DNA from: Paenibacillus luteus
GTDB taxonomy: Bacteria > Bacillota > Bacilli > Paenibacillales > Paenibacillaceae
Direction: 5' to 3'
Assembly: GCF_006542765.1 (NCBI RefSeq)
Contig: NZ_SKCD01000044.1
Location: 287,455-351,454, forward strand
Length of the DNA stretch: 64,000 nt
Shown here: piece after piece, positions 1 through 9,417 of the stretch
How positions within the stretch are numbered: position 1 is the first letter of the stretch
Layout of the letters: every line of letters begins with the position of its first letter
Made by a program: the position numbers and the translations under genes
The notes under the pieces: generated by a model
Database searches by the model: none
What the model was told of the DNA's origin: nothing
What the model saw: the letters and a program-made list of their open reading frames with translations, nothing else

Positions 1-378
1 GATAAGCTGGAACACGACACGCGTCGTTTCTTGTGGCGCCAAACTCCCAAGCGCAATTCCTGTATCAGGATTAGCGCCTGGGACGGGGACGCCGTCAAGG
101 AGGACGCTATTGGCAACGAACGATGTCCCCTCTGGCAGCTTGTCGGTCAACGTGACCGTTCCCGCTACATTTCCGGCATTGGTTGCAATGAGGGAATAAG
201 TGATCGTGCTACCAAGGAATACCTCACTCTCATAGGCGCTTTTGTCAATCAGGACGCGGGTGCCGATCAGAGCCGTGTTGACGGTATTGGAGTAGGTGAC
301 CATCTCTACACTGCCCGAAGCAAATTGGACGAGCGATTGGTTTTGGAGCATGGGTTGATTGAAAGGCAGCGGGCTCAT
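1..378 (-). CDS. DUF11 repeat protein, 3' continuation in shifted frame (partial)
   Basis: This reading frame is open for 126 codons from an ATG at 378 to the window edge. It encodes the end of one DUF11 module (SNTVNT linker) and most of the next (KSAYESEVFLGSTITYSL, then LTDKLPEGTSFVANSVLLDG, GANPDTGIALGSL). The ATG overlaps the TGA of the large upstream ORF as ATGA, but the repeat alignment runs straight across the junction, as expected of one protein interrupted by a -1 frame change. It could be a separate, translationally coupled polypeptide, a pseudogene fragment, or the result of an indel or assembly error in a repetitive gene. The weak GGTG upstream of the ATG is not a convincing ribosome site. 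Confidence 0.6.
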   Translation of the reverse strand, partial: MSPLPFNQPMLQNQSLVQFASGSVEMVTYSNTVNTALIGTRVLIDKSAYESEVFLGSTITYSLIATNAGNVAGTVTLTDKLPEGTSFVANSVLLDGVPVPGANPDTGIALGSLAPQETTRVVFQLI

Positions 379-3300
379 ATGGTTGTAACCAGCACCTGAA
401 ATGTTACGGTTGAGCTGGCTCCTGGAGCGATCGTTCCGATCGAAATGCCAGTGTTCGGATTTGCGGAAGGCTTTGGCGAGCCATCCACGGTGACGCTGCC
501 TGCTGTAAAGGTCGTGCCCGCGGGAACCGGATCGACAAGTATGACGTTGTTAACGGCTGCAATGCCGTTATTCGTCGCAATAATGGTATACGTAATGGTG
601 TCGCCTACGACCGCATCGATGGAAGAAGCGCTCTTTAAGACGGAAACATTTGGCGATGAGACCGGGATCGTTAATGTATTGGACAAAATGGTTCCGGTAA
701 GCACACGCCCATCCGGCGGCGAGAAGGAGAAATTTGCTGTCGCTTGGTTAACCAACTGCTGAGGCGAAGGCAGGGCATCGACAGTCACCTGCAGTGTGAT
801 GACTACACTGATCGTTGCGCCAGGAGGCACGCTTCCAATGGGAATGCCTGCGGCTGGATTGGCACCCGGCTGCGGTACTCCGTTCACGAGTACGCTGTTT
901 GGTATGAAAGCCGCACCAGTTGGGATGGTATCGAACACCGATACGTCTGCTGCAATATTCCCAGTGTTAGTAATGGCGAGTGAATAAGTAATCGTGTCTC
1001 CAACCGTCGCATTTGAGGTGTCAGCCGATTTGGCAAGCGATAGCAGCGGCTGATAGATCGGTGTCACCACGGTATTGGAGAAGGTGCTGCCGGAGAAAGC
1101 GCCTGACGTAAAGCTGACGGTGGCGCGATTGCTGAGCGATGCTGGATTTGGCAGCGTATTAACGCGCACATTGAAATCGACCAGTACGGTTGCGCCAGGC
1201 GCAATCGTTCCGAGGATGATGCCATTGGCGGGATCGGCAGCCGGGCGTGCAACTCCATCGACCAGCACGCTGCCGATCTGGAAGGATGCGCCTGTAGGAA
1301 TCGGATCGACGACCTGAACATTATTAATATTGGCAATTCCGCTATTGGTTACGGATAAACGGTAAGTGACGATATCTCCAATAACGGCGTCAGTTGCCGT
1401 TGTGCTTTTGACAGCTGTCACGTTCGGCGAAGAAACCGGGATCGACAATGTGTTTGTGGAAAAAGCGCCGTTTAAGGTGCGACCATCTGGCAGCGTGAAG
1501 CTGTAGGTGGCCGAAGCTTGATTGACAAGCTGCTGGCCAGGCGGGAGAGCATTGATGACAAGAGAAAATGAAACCGTTGCTGTCGTGGAAACATTGCCTA
1601 ATGGAATACCTGCAGCAGGATCTGCTCCTGGTACGAGCTGGCCGTTCACGATTACGCTGTTTTGCACAAGGCTGGTACCAGCAGGGATAATATCGGTGAG
1701 AATGACGGTTCCCGGATAGTTACCGGTATTTTGCACAGCTATCGTGTAAACTACGGTGTCGCCGATCGTAGCGTTGCTTGTGCTTCCGCTTTTGACGCCG
1801 GTCAGGATCGGCTGGTACACCGGAATGATGACGGTATTGGAAAAGGTTACGCCTGAGAATACTCCGGATGTAAAGCTGACGGATGACCGATTGCTGAGCT
1901 GCGCTGGAGATGGCAGGGAAGTAACCGTTACATTAAAGGAAACAAGCACCGTCTGACCTTGGGTAATCGTGCCGATGGCCACTCCAGTAGCTGGATTTGC
2001 GCTAGGTCTTGCTACACCATCAACGAGTACGCTACCTGGAATCAAAGCACTGCCGACGGGCAGCGGGTCCGTAAATATGACATTATTGACGGCTGCTATG
2101 CCGCTGTTAAGAATCGAAATGGAATAGGTGACGATATCTCCGACAGCTACGGATGTAGAAGCGGCGCTCTTGGCGACGCTAACATTAGGCGCGGATACCG
2201 AAATGACAACGGTATTGGAGCGTGCGCTTCCGCTGAGCGTTCGTCCACTTGGGAGCGTGAAAGAAAAGGTCGCATTTGCTTGATTGCTTAGCTGTTGCGG
2301 ATTCGGGAGCGAATCGATAATAACCGAGAAGACGACGGAAACCGTTGTGTTTGGCGCCACGGCGCCAATGGGAATTCCGGCTACTGGATCTGTGCCAGGC
2401 TGGGGGGCCCCGCCGATCAACACGCTATTTGGGACGAAGACTGCACCTGCAGGAATATTGTCCGTGACGGTTGCCGTGCCTGCATAATTTCCCGTATTGC
2501 TGACATCGATCCGGTAACTAACCGTATCGCCGACTGTTGCGTTAATGGTATTTGCACTTTTTGCCATGGAAATGATCGGCTGATATACTGGCGTATTGAC
2601 GAGGTTGGATATCGTCATGCCAGAGAAAACACCAGAGGTGAAGGTGACGCTGGCTTGGTTGCCAATTTGGCCTGTGACGGGAATGGCAACGACGGTAACC
2701 TGGAAGGTTACGGTTACTGTAGCAGATGCGACTATTGATCCAAGTGAGATGCCTGAAGCAGGTACGCCTGGATTGGGTACACCATTAATGGTTACGCTGC
2801 CTGGAACGAAAGCGGCGCCTGCGGGGATAGCGTCATTGAGAATGACGTTGTTGATGTTTTCTATTCCGCTATTGTTAACGGCTATGGAATAAGTGATGAC
2901 CTCACCGATTGCTGCATCTACCGAAGCTGTGCTTTTTACTACGGCAACGTTGGGTGCGGAGACGGGAATCGATAGCGTATTGGATTGGGCATTTCCGTTA
3001 AGAAGCCTTCCGTCAGGCGGCGTGAACGTATACGCAGCCGTCGCTTGATTGACTAAAAATTGAGGACTCGGCAGTGTCGTGATGACAACGGAATAAGTGA
3101 CGGGAATAGAGGCTCCTGGAGGAATGGATCCGACGTTGATGCCTGTGATTGGAGATTCCCCGGGATGCGGCACGCCCCCGACAACGACACTATTAGGAGA
3201 GAAGGTCGTTCCGGCCGGAAGTAAATCGCTAAGGGTAAGTAAACCTTCGAGGTTTCCAGCATTGCTAACGAGAACCGTATAAGTAACTGTATCTCCTAAC

Positions 3301-6300
3301 GTAGCATTGCTGGTATTTGCGCTAAGCAATAAGGAGATTTGCGGCTGCGTGACAGGTGTCGTCGTCGTATTGGACGAGGATGATGCAGAGAATGCGCCCG
3401 AAGTGAAGCTAACTGTTGATTGGTTCGTGATCTGGGAGGGGACTGCCATCGTTACTCTCACCTCAAATGTTACGGTAGCAGAGCCGCCAGGGGCTAGGGT
3501 ACCGATTGGAATGCCGGTGGATGGTGCTGCGTCCACGCGGGGACTGCCGTTTACAATTACACTTCCTGCGATGAAAGAAATATTTGCCGCTAAGGCATCG
3601 TTAAGCAACACATTGTTGACAGGAGCGATCCCGTTATTCGTCACCACGGAGGCATAAGTAAAAGTGTCGCCGACAACTACTGAAGTTGGCCCAACGGATT
3701 TTGTTAACGTGACATTCGGCGGTGAAACAGGAATGTTAACCGTATTTGAAGAAGAAACCCCGCTAAGTAATCTTCCATTAGGCAGGATATAGTTATATTG
3801 AGCTACACCTTGATTGACTAGCTGCTGAGGATTGGGCAAGAAAGTAACGGTCACAATAAAGCTGACTTCAGTTATTGTACCGGGGAAGACGTTGCCGATC
3901 GGTATGCCCGTAACTGGACTTAGGCCAGGAAAGGGAACCCCTCTAATGAGTACGCTGTTTTGGTCAAATACCGTGCCTGAGGGGATGTTATCCATCAGTG
4001 TAACAATGGCTTCGGTATTGCCGCTATTACTGATCCGAATCGTGTAAGTATACGTATCCCCGACCGTTGCGCTTTGCGTGCTGGCCAGCTTCTCAAGCGA
4101 TAGGATTGGCTGGAAGACGGGGATATTTACCGTTCCAGATAAGGATGATCCGCTAAAGGCACCAGAAGTATAGCTGACGCCGGCACGGTTGGCGATAATA
4201 GCAGGAGTAGGCAGTGAAGTTACCAGTACTTGAAAGGCAACGGTAACCGTTGTTAACGGATTAATCGTGCCAAGTGAAAAGCCCGTGTTCGGATTGGCAG
4301 CGCTTGTCACGCCGTTAATCGTCGTGCTGCCGCTCACGAAGCTTGTTCCGCTAGGTATGGAATCTGAGAAATTAACGTTCGTTACAGGTACAATACTATT
4401 ATTCGCAACGTTAATCGTAAAGGTTATGATATCGCCAATCGCGGCTGCTGTTGAATTGGCGCTTTTTGATACCATTACGTTTGGCGTTTGGGCGGTAAGG
4501 GTTACGGTATTGGAGCTGCTGCTTCCGGATAAGTTTCGACCGCTTGGCAGTTGGTAGGTGAAGCCGACTACGGCTTGGTTGATCAGTGTGGCAGGCGATG
4601 GCAAGGTGTTTAGCACCACTTGAAAAGAAACCGTTGAAGTAACCGCAGTTGTCAATGCGCCAAGTGGAATTCCGGTTACGGGGCTGGCACCTGGCTGGGC
4701 TAGGCCATTCACGATTACGCTCCCGGACACGAAAGCTGTTCCGCTTGGGATGTTATCTGTCAGCGAGCCTTGTGCGGTAATATTGCCTGTGTTGCTCACA
4801 ATGAACGAATAGGTAATATTACCGCCAACGGTAGCATTAGACGGCGAACCTGTTTTGACAACTCTAATGATCGGTTGAAAGACGGGAGTTGTCACAGAGC
4901 CTGAAAGAGATAAACCTGAGAAAACGCCCGAGCTGTAAGAGACGGAAGCCTGATTGATGAAGGTGCCTGAGCTTGGAACCGCTACCGCGTTAATTCCAAA
5001 GGTAATGGTTACCGAGCTGCCAGGCGATATGGTTCCGATCGATATGCCGCTAGCAGGGTTTGCCGCCGGTTGTGAAGTTCCTGCGACGACAACGCTTCCT
5101 GCCACAAACTGCGCTCCGGAAGGAATAGGGTCCGTTACGCTGACATTCGTAACAGCTGCAATGCCGCTATTCGTGACGATAAGGGTATAGGTAAGAGTTT
5201 CACCAACTGCGATATCGGCCAGACTGGCACTCTTGACGGCCATGACGCTCGGAAGCCGAACTGGAATCGTTATCGTATTTGAAGCTAATGAGCCTGAAAA
5301 GATTCTCCCATCCGGAATTTGGTACGTATAGGTGGACGATGCTTGATTAACGAGCTGCGGTGGCGAGGGCAGCGAATTGACCTGTACTTGAAACGTAATG
5401 GTAGAAGACCCTCCGGCGGCTACTGAACCAATGGAGACGCCTGCTGGCGGGTTTGCTCCAGGAACGACGACACCATTAATGCGAAAGCTGTTTGGAACAA
5501 AGGTCGTTCCGGCAGGAATATTGTCTGTTAAATTGACAATCGCGGCTGAACTTCCACTGTTGGACACAAGCAGGGTATAAGTGAATTGATCGCCAACCGT
5601 TGCGTTCGTTGTGTTCGCACTTTTTACAATGGACAAATTAGGAGCATATACGGGAATCGTAACCGTATTCGATGGAATAACTCCCGTGATAATAGAACCG
5701 CCGGCAACACTTTGAAAGGTAAAAGCAGCATTTGCAGTGCTCGAAAGCTGCGCTGTACTTGGCAATGAGGTGACGACAGCTTGATAAGTAACCGTAATTG
5801 AGCTTGAAAGATTCAGAGATCCAAGCGGAGCACCTGTTCGAATGTCGAAGGTCGGTTTGGCGACACCTCCAACCGTAACACTGCCAGGAGCAAAGGTTAC
5901 ACCGGCCGGCAATGTATCTGTCAACACGATGCTGGCAGCGTTCGCCGTTCCTGAATTGCTGACTGTAACCGTAAACGTAATGATATCGCCGATCGTCGGC
6001 CCCGTTGCATTCTCACTTAGGGCAACGGTAATCAAAGGGGCATTGATGTTGACCTGAATCGCATTAGCATTGAGTACGTAGGCGTCCCCGGAAGTTGTCA
6101 GTGACAGTACTGCGGAGCTTTGGTTATTTGTGAGTCTTGCCGAAATATCGACGTTGGTAATGTCCCAGCCTTGGCGGCCACCAACGATATTGGAACCGGG
6201 AGCCCCGTTTATTTGATTGCGGTCACCGAAGGTTCCGGTTGTATTTAATGAGCCGCTGTCATTATTGATTTGTGATGCAAAGAAATTGTTTGCAAAGTTA

Positions 6301-7082
6301 TTCGTTCCCGAGAGGGCAACCAAACTTGCCGACGTGGGCCCAAAAAGCGCCTGGTCTCCTGTACGGTTAGCATCGCCCTCTTGCCCGCTGAACAAGGCTC
6401 TGCCGCCAAGCGCTCCGGATATCGGTGTCGCGAATCCAGTGATTGTCGTATTAACAGGCCCAGACGTGCTCTGGACGAGAATAGCTCCTGCACGCAGTGA
6501 CATGTTGCGAAAGGGCAAGGAAGGATTCTGATAGATAACGGCTAGTGTCCAGCCTGCGTGATTAGCCGTGGAATCGCCTGGTATGATAATCGTTCCGACG
6601 ACACTGCCCGTTGTATACGTACCAGCACCTGCTGGCAGTACAAGAGCGGTAACGTTTGCCGATCGGGTATAACCGAAAGCGCCTCCCCCAAGATCAAAGG
6701 TATTGCTGGTTGCAGCATCTGGCGATACGCTCGATGTTCCAAGCGGTGTTTGAAATGAAACCGGATTATTGATGGCCGCGCTTAAATTAACGGTTCCATT
6801 AATATAGGTTCCGCCCCAAATCAGCTCCGCATAAAGGACAGTGCTTCCGGCTGGCAATACGAGAGTGGCCGCTGAACTGTTCTCTAAATAGTTGCTTGTC
6901 GTTCCGAGAGGGTATGTACCATATCGAACGGCAGTGTTTGTTGTAACGAAAGCGCCAATACTGTCAGATGTGCCCGGAACCCCTGCTACTTCGGAGCGGC
7001 TAAGGCCCAGTGTATTCCCTGTAAACGTAATGGCGCCGGTTGCATTCAAGGTTGCACGGACGACCAGAGGTATTGGATTCAC
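375..7082 (-). CDS. Giant DUF11 repeat surface-type protein (2235 aa, frame broken at 3' end)
   Basis: The N-terminal ~340 residues match the non-repetitive head of Paenibacillus DUF11 proteins (ITFTGNTLGLSRS, AELIWGGTY). Then come about 15 immunoglobulin-like DUF11 modules of 125-132 residues, each with a GDxxTYxxxVxNSG strand and a SNTVxxPV linker. After the first module they alternate strictly between type A (TDNIPAGxxFVPNSV, PDGRxLxG) and type B (NSGIAxVNNV, VSFTSGxFSG). No signal peptide, membrane segment or sortase motif is visible. The start is GTG at 7082 with AAAGGGG directly before it, which is unusually tight; an in-frame TGA lies just upstream. The last module stops halfway (…FQVLVTTI) and continues in another frame. 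The protein is probably an adhesin or spore/cell-surface protein; its exact role is unknown. Confidence 0.85.
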   Translation of the reverse strand: MNPIPLVVRATLNATGAITFTGNTLGLSRSEVAGVPGTSDSIGAFVTTNTAVRYGTYPLGTTSNYLENSSAATLVLPAGSTVLYAELIWGGTYINGTVNLSAAINNPVSFQTPLGTSSVSPDAATSNTFDLGGGAFGYTRSANVTALVLPAGAGTYTTGSVVGTIIIPGDSTANHAGWTLAVIYQNPSLPFRNMSLRAGAILVQSTSGPVNTTITGFATPISGALGGRALFSGQEGDANRTGDQALFGPTSASLVALSGTNNFANNFFASQINNDSGSLNTTGTFGDRNQINGAPGSNIVGGRQGWDITNVDISARLTNNQSSAVLSLTTSGDAYVLNANAIQVNINAPLITVALSENATGPTIGDIITFTVTVSNSGTANAASIVLTDTLPAGVTFAPGSVTVGGVAKPTFDIRTGAPLGSLNLSSSITVTYQAVVTSLPSTAQLSSTANAAFTFQSVAGGSIITGVIPSNTVTIPVYAPNLSIVKSANTTNATVGDQFTYTLLVSNSGSSAAIVNLTDNIPAGTTFVPNSFRINGVVVPGANPPAGVSIGSVAAGGSSTITFQVQVNSLPSPPQLVNQASSTYTYQIPDGRIFSGSLASNTITIPVRLPSVMAVKSASLADIAVGETLTYTLIVTNSGIAAVTNVSVTDPIPSGAQFVAGSVVVAGTSQPAANPASGISIGTISPGSSVTITFGINAVAVPSSGTFINQASVSYSSGVFSGLSLSGSVTTPVFQPIIRVVKTGSPSNATVGGNITYSFIVSNTGNITAQGSLTDNIPSGTAFVSGSVIVNGLAQPGASPVTGIPLGALTTAVTSTVSFQVVLNTLPSPATLINQAVVGFTYQLPSGRNLSGSSSSNTVTLTAQTPNVMVSKSANSTAAAIGDIITFTINVANNSIVPVTNVNFSDSIPSGTSFVSGSTTINGVTSAANPNTGFSLGTINPLTTVTVAFQVLVTSLPTPAIIANRAGVSYTSGAFSGSSLSGTVNIPVFQPILSLEKLASTQSATVGDTYTYTIRISNSGNTEAIVTLMDNIPSGTVFDQNSVLIRGVPFPGLSPVTGIPIGNVFPGTITEVSFIVTVTFLPNPQQLVNQGVAQYNYILPNGRLLSGVSSSNTVNIPVSPPNVTLTKSVGPTSVVVGDTFTYASVVTNNGIAPVNNVLLNDALAANISFIAGSVIVNGSPRVDAAPSTGIPIGTLAPGGSATVTFEVRVTMAVPSQITNQSTVSFTSGAFSASSSSNTTTTPVTQPQISLLLSANTSNATLGDTVTYTVLVSNAGNLEGLLTLSDLLPAGTTFSPNSVVVGGVPHPGESPITGINVGSIPPGASIPVTYSVVITTLPSPQFLVNQATAAYTFTPPDGRLLNGNAQSNTLSIPVSAPNVAVVKSTASVDAAIGEVITYSIAVNNSGIENINNVILNDAIPAGAAFVPGSVTINGVPNPGVPASGISLGSIVASATVTVTFQVTVVAIPVTGQIGNQASVTFTSGVFSGMTISNLVNTPVYQPIISMAKSANTINATVGDTVSYRIDVSNTGNYAGTATVTDNIPAGAVFVPNSVLIGGAPQPGTDPVAGIPIGAVAPNTTVSVVFSVIIDSLPNPQQLSNQANATFSFTLPSGRTLSGSARSNTVVISVSAPNVSVAKSAASTSVAVGDIVTYSISILNSGIAAVNNVIFTDPLPVGSALIPGSVLVDGVARPSANPATGVAIGTITQGQTVLVSFNVTVTSLPSPAQLSNRSSVSFTSGVFSGVTFSNTVIIPVYQPILTGVKSGSTSNATIGDTVVYTIAVQNTGNYPGTVILTDIIPAGTSLVQNSVIVNGQLVPGADPAAGIPLGNVSTTATVSFSLVINALPPGQQLVNQASATYSFTLPDGRTLNGAFSTNTLSIPVSSPNVTAVKSTTATDAVIGDIVTYRLSVTNSGIANINNVQVVDPIPTGASFQIGSVLVDGVARPAADPANGIILGTIAPGATVLVDFNVRVNTLPNPASLSNRATVSFTSGAFSGSTFSNTVVTPIYQPLLSLAKSADTSNATVGDTITYSLAITNTGNIAADVSVFDTIPTGAAFIPNSVLVNGVPQPGANPAAGIPIGSVPPGATISVVITLQVTVDALPSPQQLVNQATANFSFSPPDGRVLTGTILSNTLTIPVSSPNVSVLKSASSIDAVVGDTITYTIIATNNGIAAVNNVILVDPVPAGTTFTAGSVTVDGSPKPSANPNTGISIGTIAPGASSTVTFQVLVTTI

Positions 7083-7155
7083 CCCCTTTACTCAATAGGA
7101 TTAGAACTAGGGGTTAAGGATGCCCCTCTTGATGAATCAAGATCTTATCTATTCA

Positions 7156-7184
7156 ATTGTATGAATCATTTCAATTTTTTTGTT
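7156..7184 (-). promoter_or_regulatory. Possible sigma-K-like promoter of the DUF11 gene
   Basis: On the minus strand CATACAAT (7163-7156) fits the sigma-K -10 pattern CATANNNT. An AACA (7184-7181) lies 17 bases upstream, fitting the loose -35. The predicted start would be about 65 bases before the GTG. The match is short and AT-rich, so chance is a real possibility. Confidence 0.28.
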
Positions 7185-7292
7185 TGTCTACAAAAAAATA
7201 ATTATAAGGTTTGAAAAAGATTAGACCGGATATCTTAATTAGGAAAAATGGCCCATCATGGAGTGGGAGAGCAGCTATTCAAGCCAATAAGT

Positions 7293-7373
7293 TTAAAATA
7301 GTCCAATCGATAAGGTTAAAATAATCCAATTAAACGTTTTCACGATAAAGCTATACTATTTAAAACGCTTACA
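7293..7373 (+). promoter_or_regulatory. Kinase-operon promoter with bipartite operator and two cre-like boxes
   Basis: Half-sites GTCCAAT (7301) and ATCCAAT (7324) start 23 bases apart; the second lies over the position of a -35 box, which is poor. The -10 is TATACT (7352-7357). ATTAAACGTTTTCA (7329-7342, 12/14) and TTAAAACGCTTACA (7360-7373, 13/14) match the CcpA consensus TGWAARCGYTWNCW. The promoter of the binding-protein gene at 10567 has the same elements at the same distances (23 between half-sites, 27 from TCCAAT to the -10). The likely reading is activation by the YesN-type regulator and repression by CcpA. Confidence 0.7.
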
Positions 7374-7433
7374 ACAAACAGGATTTGCAAGAAAAGATGT
7401 GAAACGGATACAATGGGGATCGAGCGCTGCAGC

Positions 7434-7562
7434 TGCATAGGGGCTATGCAATGTTAGCGGCGTCAACTGTTGAAGTTGGATATCATTATATAGCTGTCAT
7501 TCCAATCGGGATGACAGCAGCAACCGAACTAACGCCTGATGGGACAAGGGTGTTGGTTTTTT
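7434..7562 (+). terminator. Structured leader with intrinsic terminator before the kinase gene
   Basis: Three hairpins follow each other: TGCATAG-GGG-CTATGCA (7434-7450); an 11-bp stem with loop AATC (7493-7518, one wobble pair); and AACTAACGCC paired with GGTGTTGGTT (7527-7558, 12-base loop, two wobbles) ending in a T-run. The last has the shape of a Rho-independent terminator inside the 5' leader. It resembles no riboswitch class I can name. Confidence 0.55.
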
Positions 7563-7638
7563 GTGTGTGGCCGTCGATTTAAAGTAATGATCACGGATAT
7601 CCTATCATCTAGAAGCGAAGCGGGGGGTGCCTGATCTG

Positions 7639-9417
7639 ATGTTTGAGAGGCTTATTAGAATTGTGACTGATCCATTCCGGAGAAGCATTCGCAATAAACT
7701 GATTTTTACGATGATCTTTTTGTCCGTCATACCGATCGTGGCGGTGACGGCTCTCGCCACCGAAAACAACCGCAAGTCCATGGAAGAGGAAGTCATTAGC
7801 ACGAATCTTTCCAATATGAAATGGACAGGCGTTTATTTGGGCGATCAGTTTACGCTTCTTAACAACATGATTTATACCGTACTGATCAGCCCTCATCTCA
7901 ACGATTATTTGGCGAGTACGGAAGGATCTACCATCTATAACCAGTTCGCAGCTCAAAAAAATATTATGGACACACTCAGCAATTTGTTTTATTCCGCAGG
8001 AAATCAAGTTACTGGTGTTGAGCTTTATTTAAGCGAGCCGCGCAAGCTGTTTACCATTAGCTCCTATCAGTATGATCTTGAGACACCGAGGACAATTCCG
8101 GAACCTTACAAGCAGCTCGTAGAGCAGCAGAAAGACCTGATTATAAGATCGCAGGCTAAAAGTGGAGAATTCCAACTGATTCGCAGCATTAACCGATTCG
8201 AAAACCGGGACAAGCTCGGCGGTATTTCATTGAAAATCAAATGGTCGATGCTGGATCAAACGCTGGATTTGATCGGGAGGGGAGAGGAGCACAAAGTTTT
8301 AATTGCGGGTGAAGACGGTGATATCTTGTACCAGCCTTTTGGGGAAAAGCCGTCGGATGAGGTGATGGCCATGGTGCAGAAAGCCGGTGAAGGGCAAGGG
8401 TACTTCCGAATGCCCAAGGAATATGTCTTCTATAATTCCATTGATTCGGTAGGGCTGAAGTTGGTGACGATTATCCCAACCAGCTTTATTAACAAAAGTT
8501 CCCAGTCTACGATGCATTTTGGTCTTATTATTGGAGCGATAACGATCGTGCTGTCCATAGTAGTTGCCACGCTGCTGGCTTGGCGGACAGCGACCCCAAT
8601 CGTCACGCTGGCAAGATCGATGCAAGGACTTGGCCTCATCAAAGAAACGGAATTACCGCAAACCACTCGGGTAGACGAGATCGGCTTGCTAGAGACGAAG
8701 CTATACAACATGTCCTACCGCATAAGAGAGCATATTAAAACAGAATACAGCATGAATCTCGAGAAGAAGACCGCGGAGCTAAAGGCGCTGCAAGCACAGA
8801 TTAATCCTCATTTTCTGCAAAATACGCTCCAAATGATCGGCAGTATGCTTTTTACCAAAAAACCGATCGAGAGCTACGAAATTATCCGTTCACTTAGCGA
8901 TATGTTCCGATATGTCATTCGTGACCCAAATGACCTGGCAACGTTAAAGGCAGAGATGGATCATTTGAACAATTATTTGCTGATCCAGAAGCAGCGATTC
9001 TCCTCTAGGCTAACCTATGCGATCAAAATAGATGAGTCTGCGTTGGGTTGCCGAATTCCGAAGCTGACATTGCAGCCTATCGTGGAAAATGCGTTTATGC
9101 ATGGATTGGAAAATAAATCAGGCGATTGGCATCTTCAAATCTCGATCATTTGCGAACAGGAAACGGTAAGAATTCAAATTAGCGATAATGGTGTGGGCAT
9201 AAGTGAGAACAAACTGACCAGCCTACAGAAACGGCTTCATAACCAGACAGGACAACTATGGACGCATGGGAACCGCATCGGCATACAAAATGTAGCTACC
9301 CGCATTCAAATGCATTTTGGCGCTTCTTTCGGGATTGCCATGGAGAGCGAGCTTAATCAAGGTACGATAGTAACGGTAATTATTCCGATGGAACGGGGAG
9401 GTGAGCTTCATGATTAA
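7639..9417 (+). CDS. Sensor histidine kinase, YesM family
   Basis: A membrane kinase of about 592 residues. A first membrane segment lies near residues 20-40, an extracellular sensor region of ~250 residues follows, then a second membrane segment near 295-315, a HAMP linker, the His_kinase domain with QINPHFLQNT (phospho-His near residue 391) and an HATPase domain with NAFMHGL and DNGVGIS. In-frame GTG at 7627 is possible, but GGGGGTG at 7623-7629 is well placed (about 9 bases) for ATG 7639, so that start is preferred. It overlaps the response regulator by 8 bases. It probably senses a sugar or its binding protein and phosphorylates the next gene product. The Gln after HFL replaces the usual Tyr of this family. 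Confidence 0.9.
   Translation: MFERLIRIVTDPFRRSIRNKLIFTMIFLSVIPIVAVTALATENNRKSMEEEVISTNLSNMKWTGVYLGDQFTLLNNMIYTVLISPHLNDYLASTEGSTIYNQFAAQKNIMDTLSNLFYSAGNQVTGVELYLSEPRKLFTISSYQYDLETPRTIPEPYKQLVEQQKDLIIRSQAKSGEFQLIRSINRFENRDKLGGISLKIKWSMLDQTLDLIGRGEEHKVLIAGEDGDILYQPFGEKPSDEVMAMVQKAGEGQGYFRMPKEYVFYNSIDSVGLKLVTIIPTSFINKSSQSTMHFGLIIGAITIVLSIVVATLLAWRTATPIVTLARSMQGLGLIKETELPQTTRVDEIGLLETKLYNMSYRIREHIKTEYSMNLEKKTAELKALQAQINPHFLQNTLQMIGSMLFTKKPIESYEIIRSLSDMFRYVIRDPNDLATLKAEMDHLNNYLLIQKQRFSSRLTYAIKIDESALGCRIPKLTLQPIVENAFMHGLENKSGDWHLQISIICEQETVRIQISDNGVGISENKLTSLQKRLHNQTGQLWTHGNRIGIQNVATRIQMHFGASFGIAMESELNQGTIVTVIIPMERGGELHD

Larger units (their letters stand above)
7083..7638. other. Intergenic region between divergent DUF11 and kinase genes
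   Basis: This 556-base gap has no credible gene. Its left part is AT-rich and holds the DUF11 promoter side. From 7293 onward it holds the operator, cre-like boxes and -10 of the kinase operon, followed by a leader of roughly 275 bases with several hairpins and a terminator. Confidence 0.7.

Noticed and set aside
375..7082. Regular spacing of similar DNA blocks suggestive of CRISPR or satellite DNA
   Set aside because: The periodicity comes from protein modules of ~380 bases; there are no short identical repeats with unique spacers.
31..7098. Many plus-strand reading frames of 60-120 codons across the DUF11 gene
   Set aside because: They are antisense shadows of the repeat-coding strand; they recur with the repeat period and have no ribosome sites.
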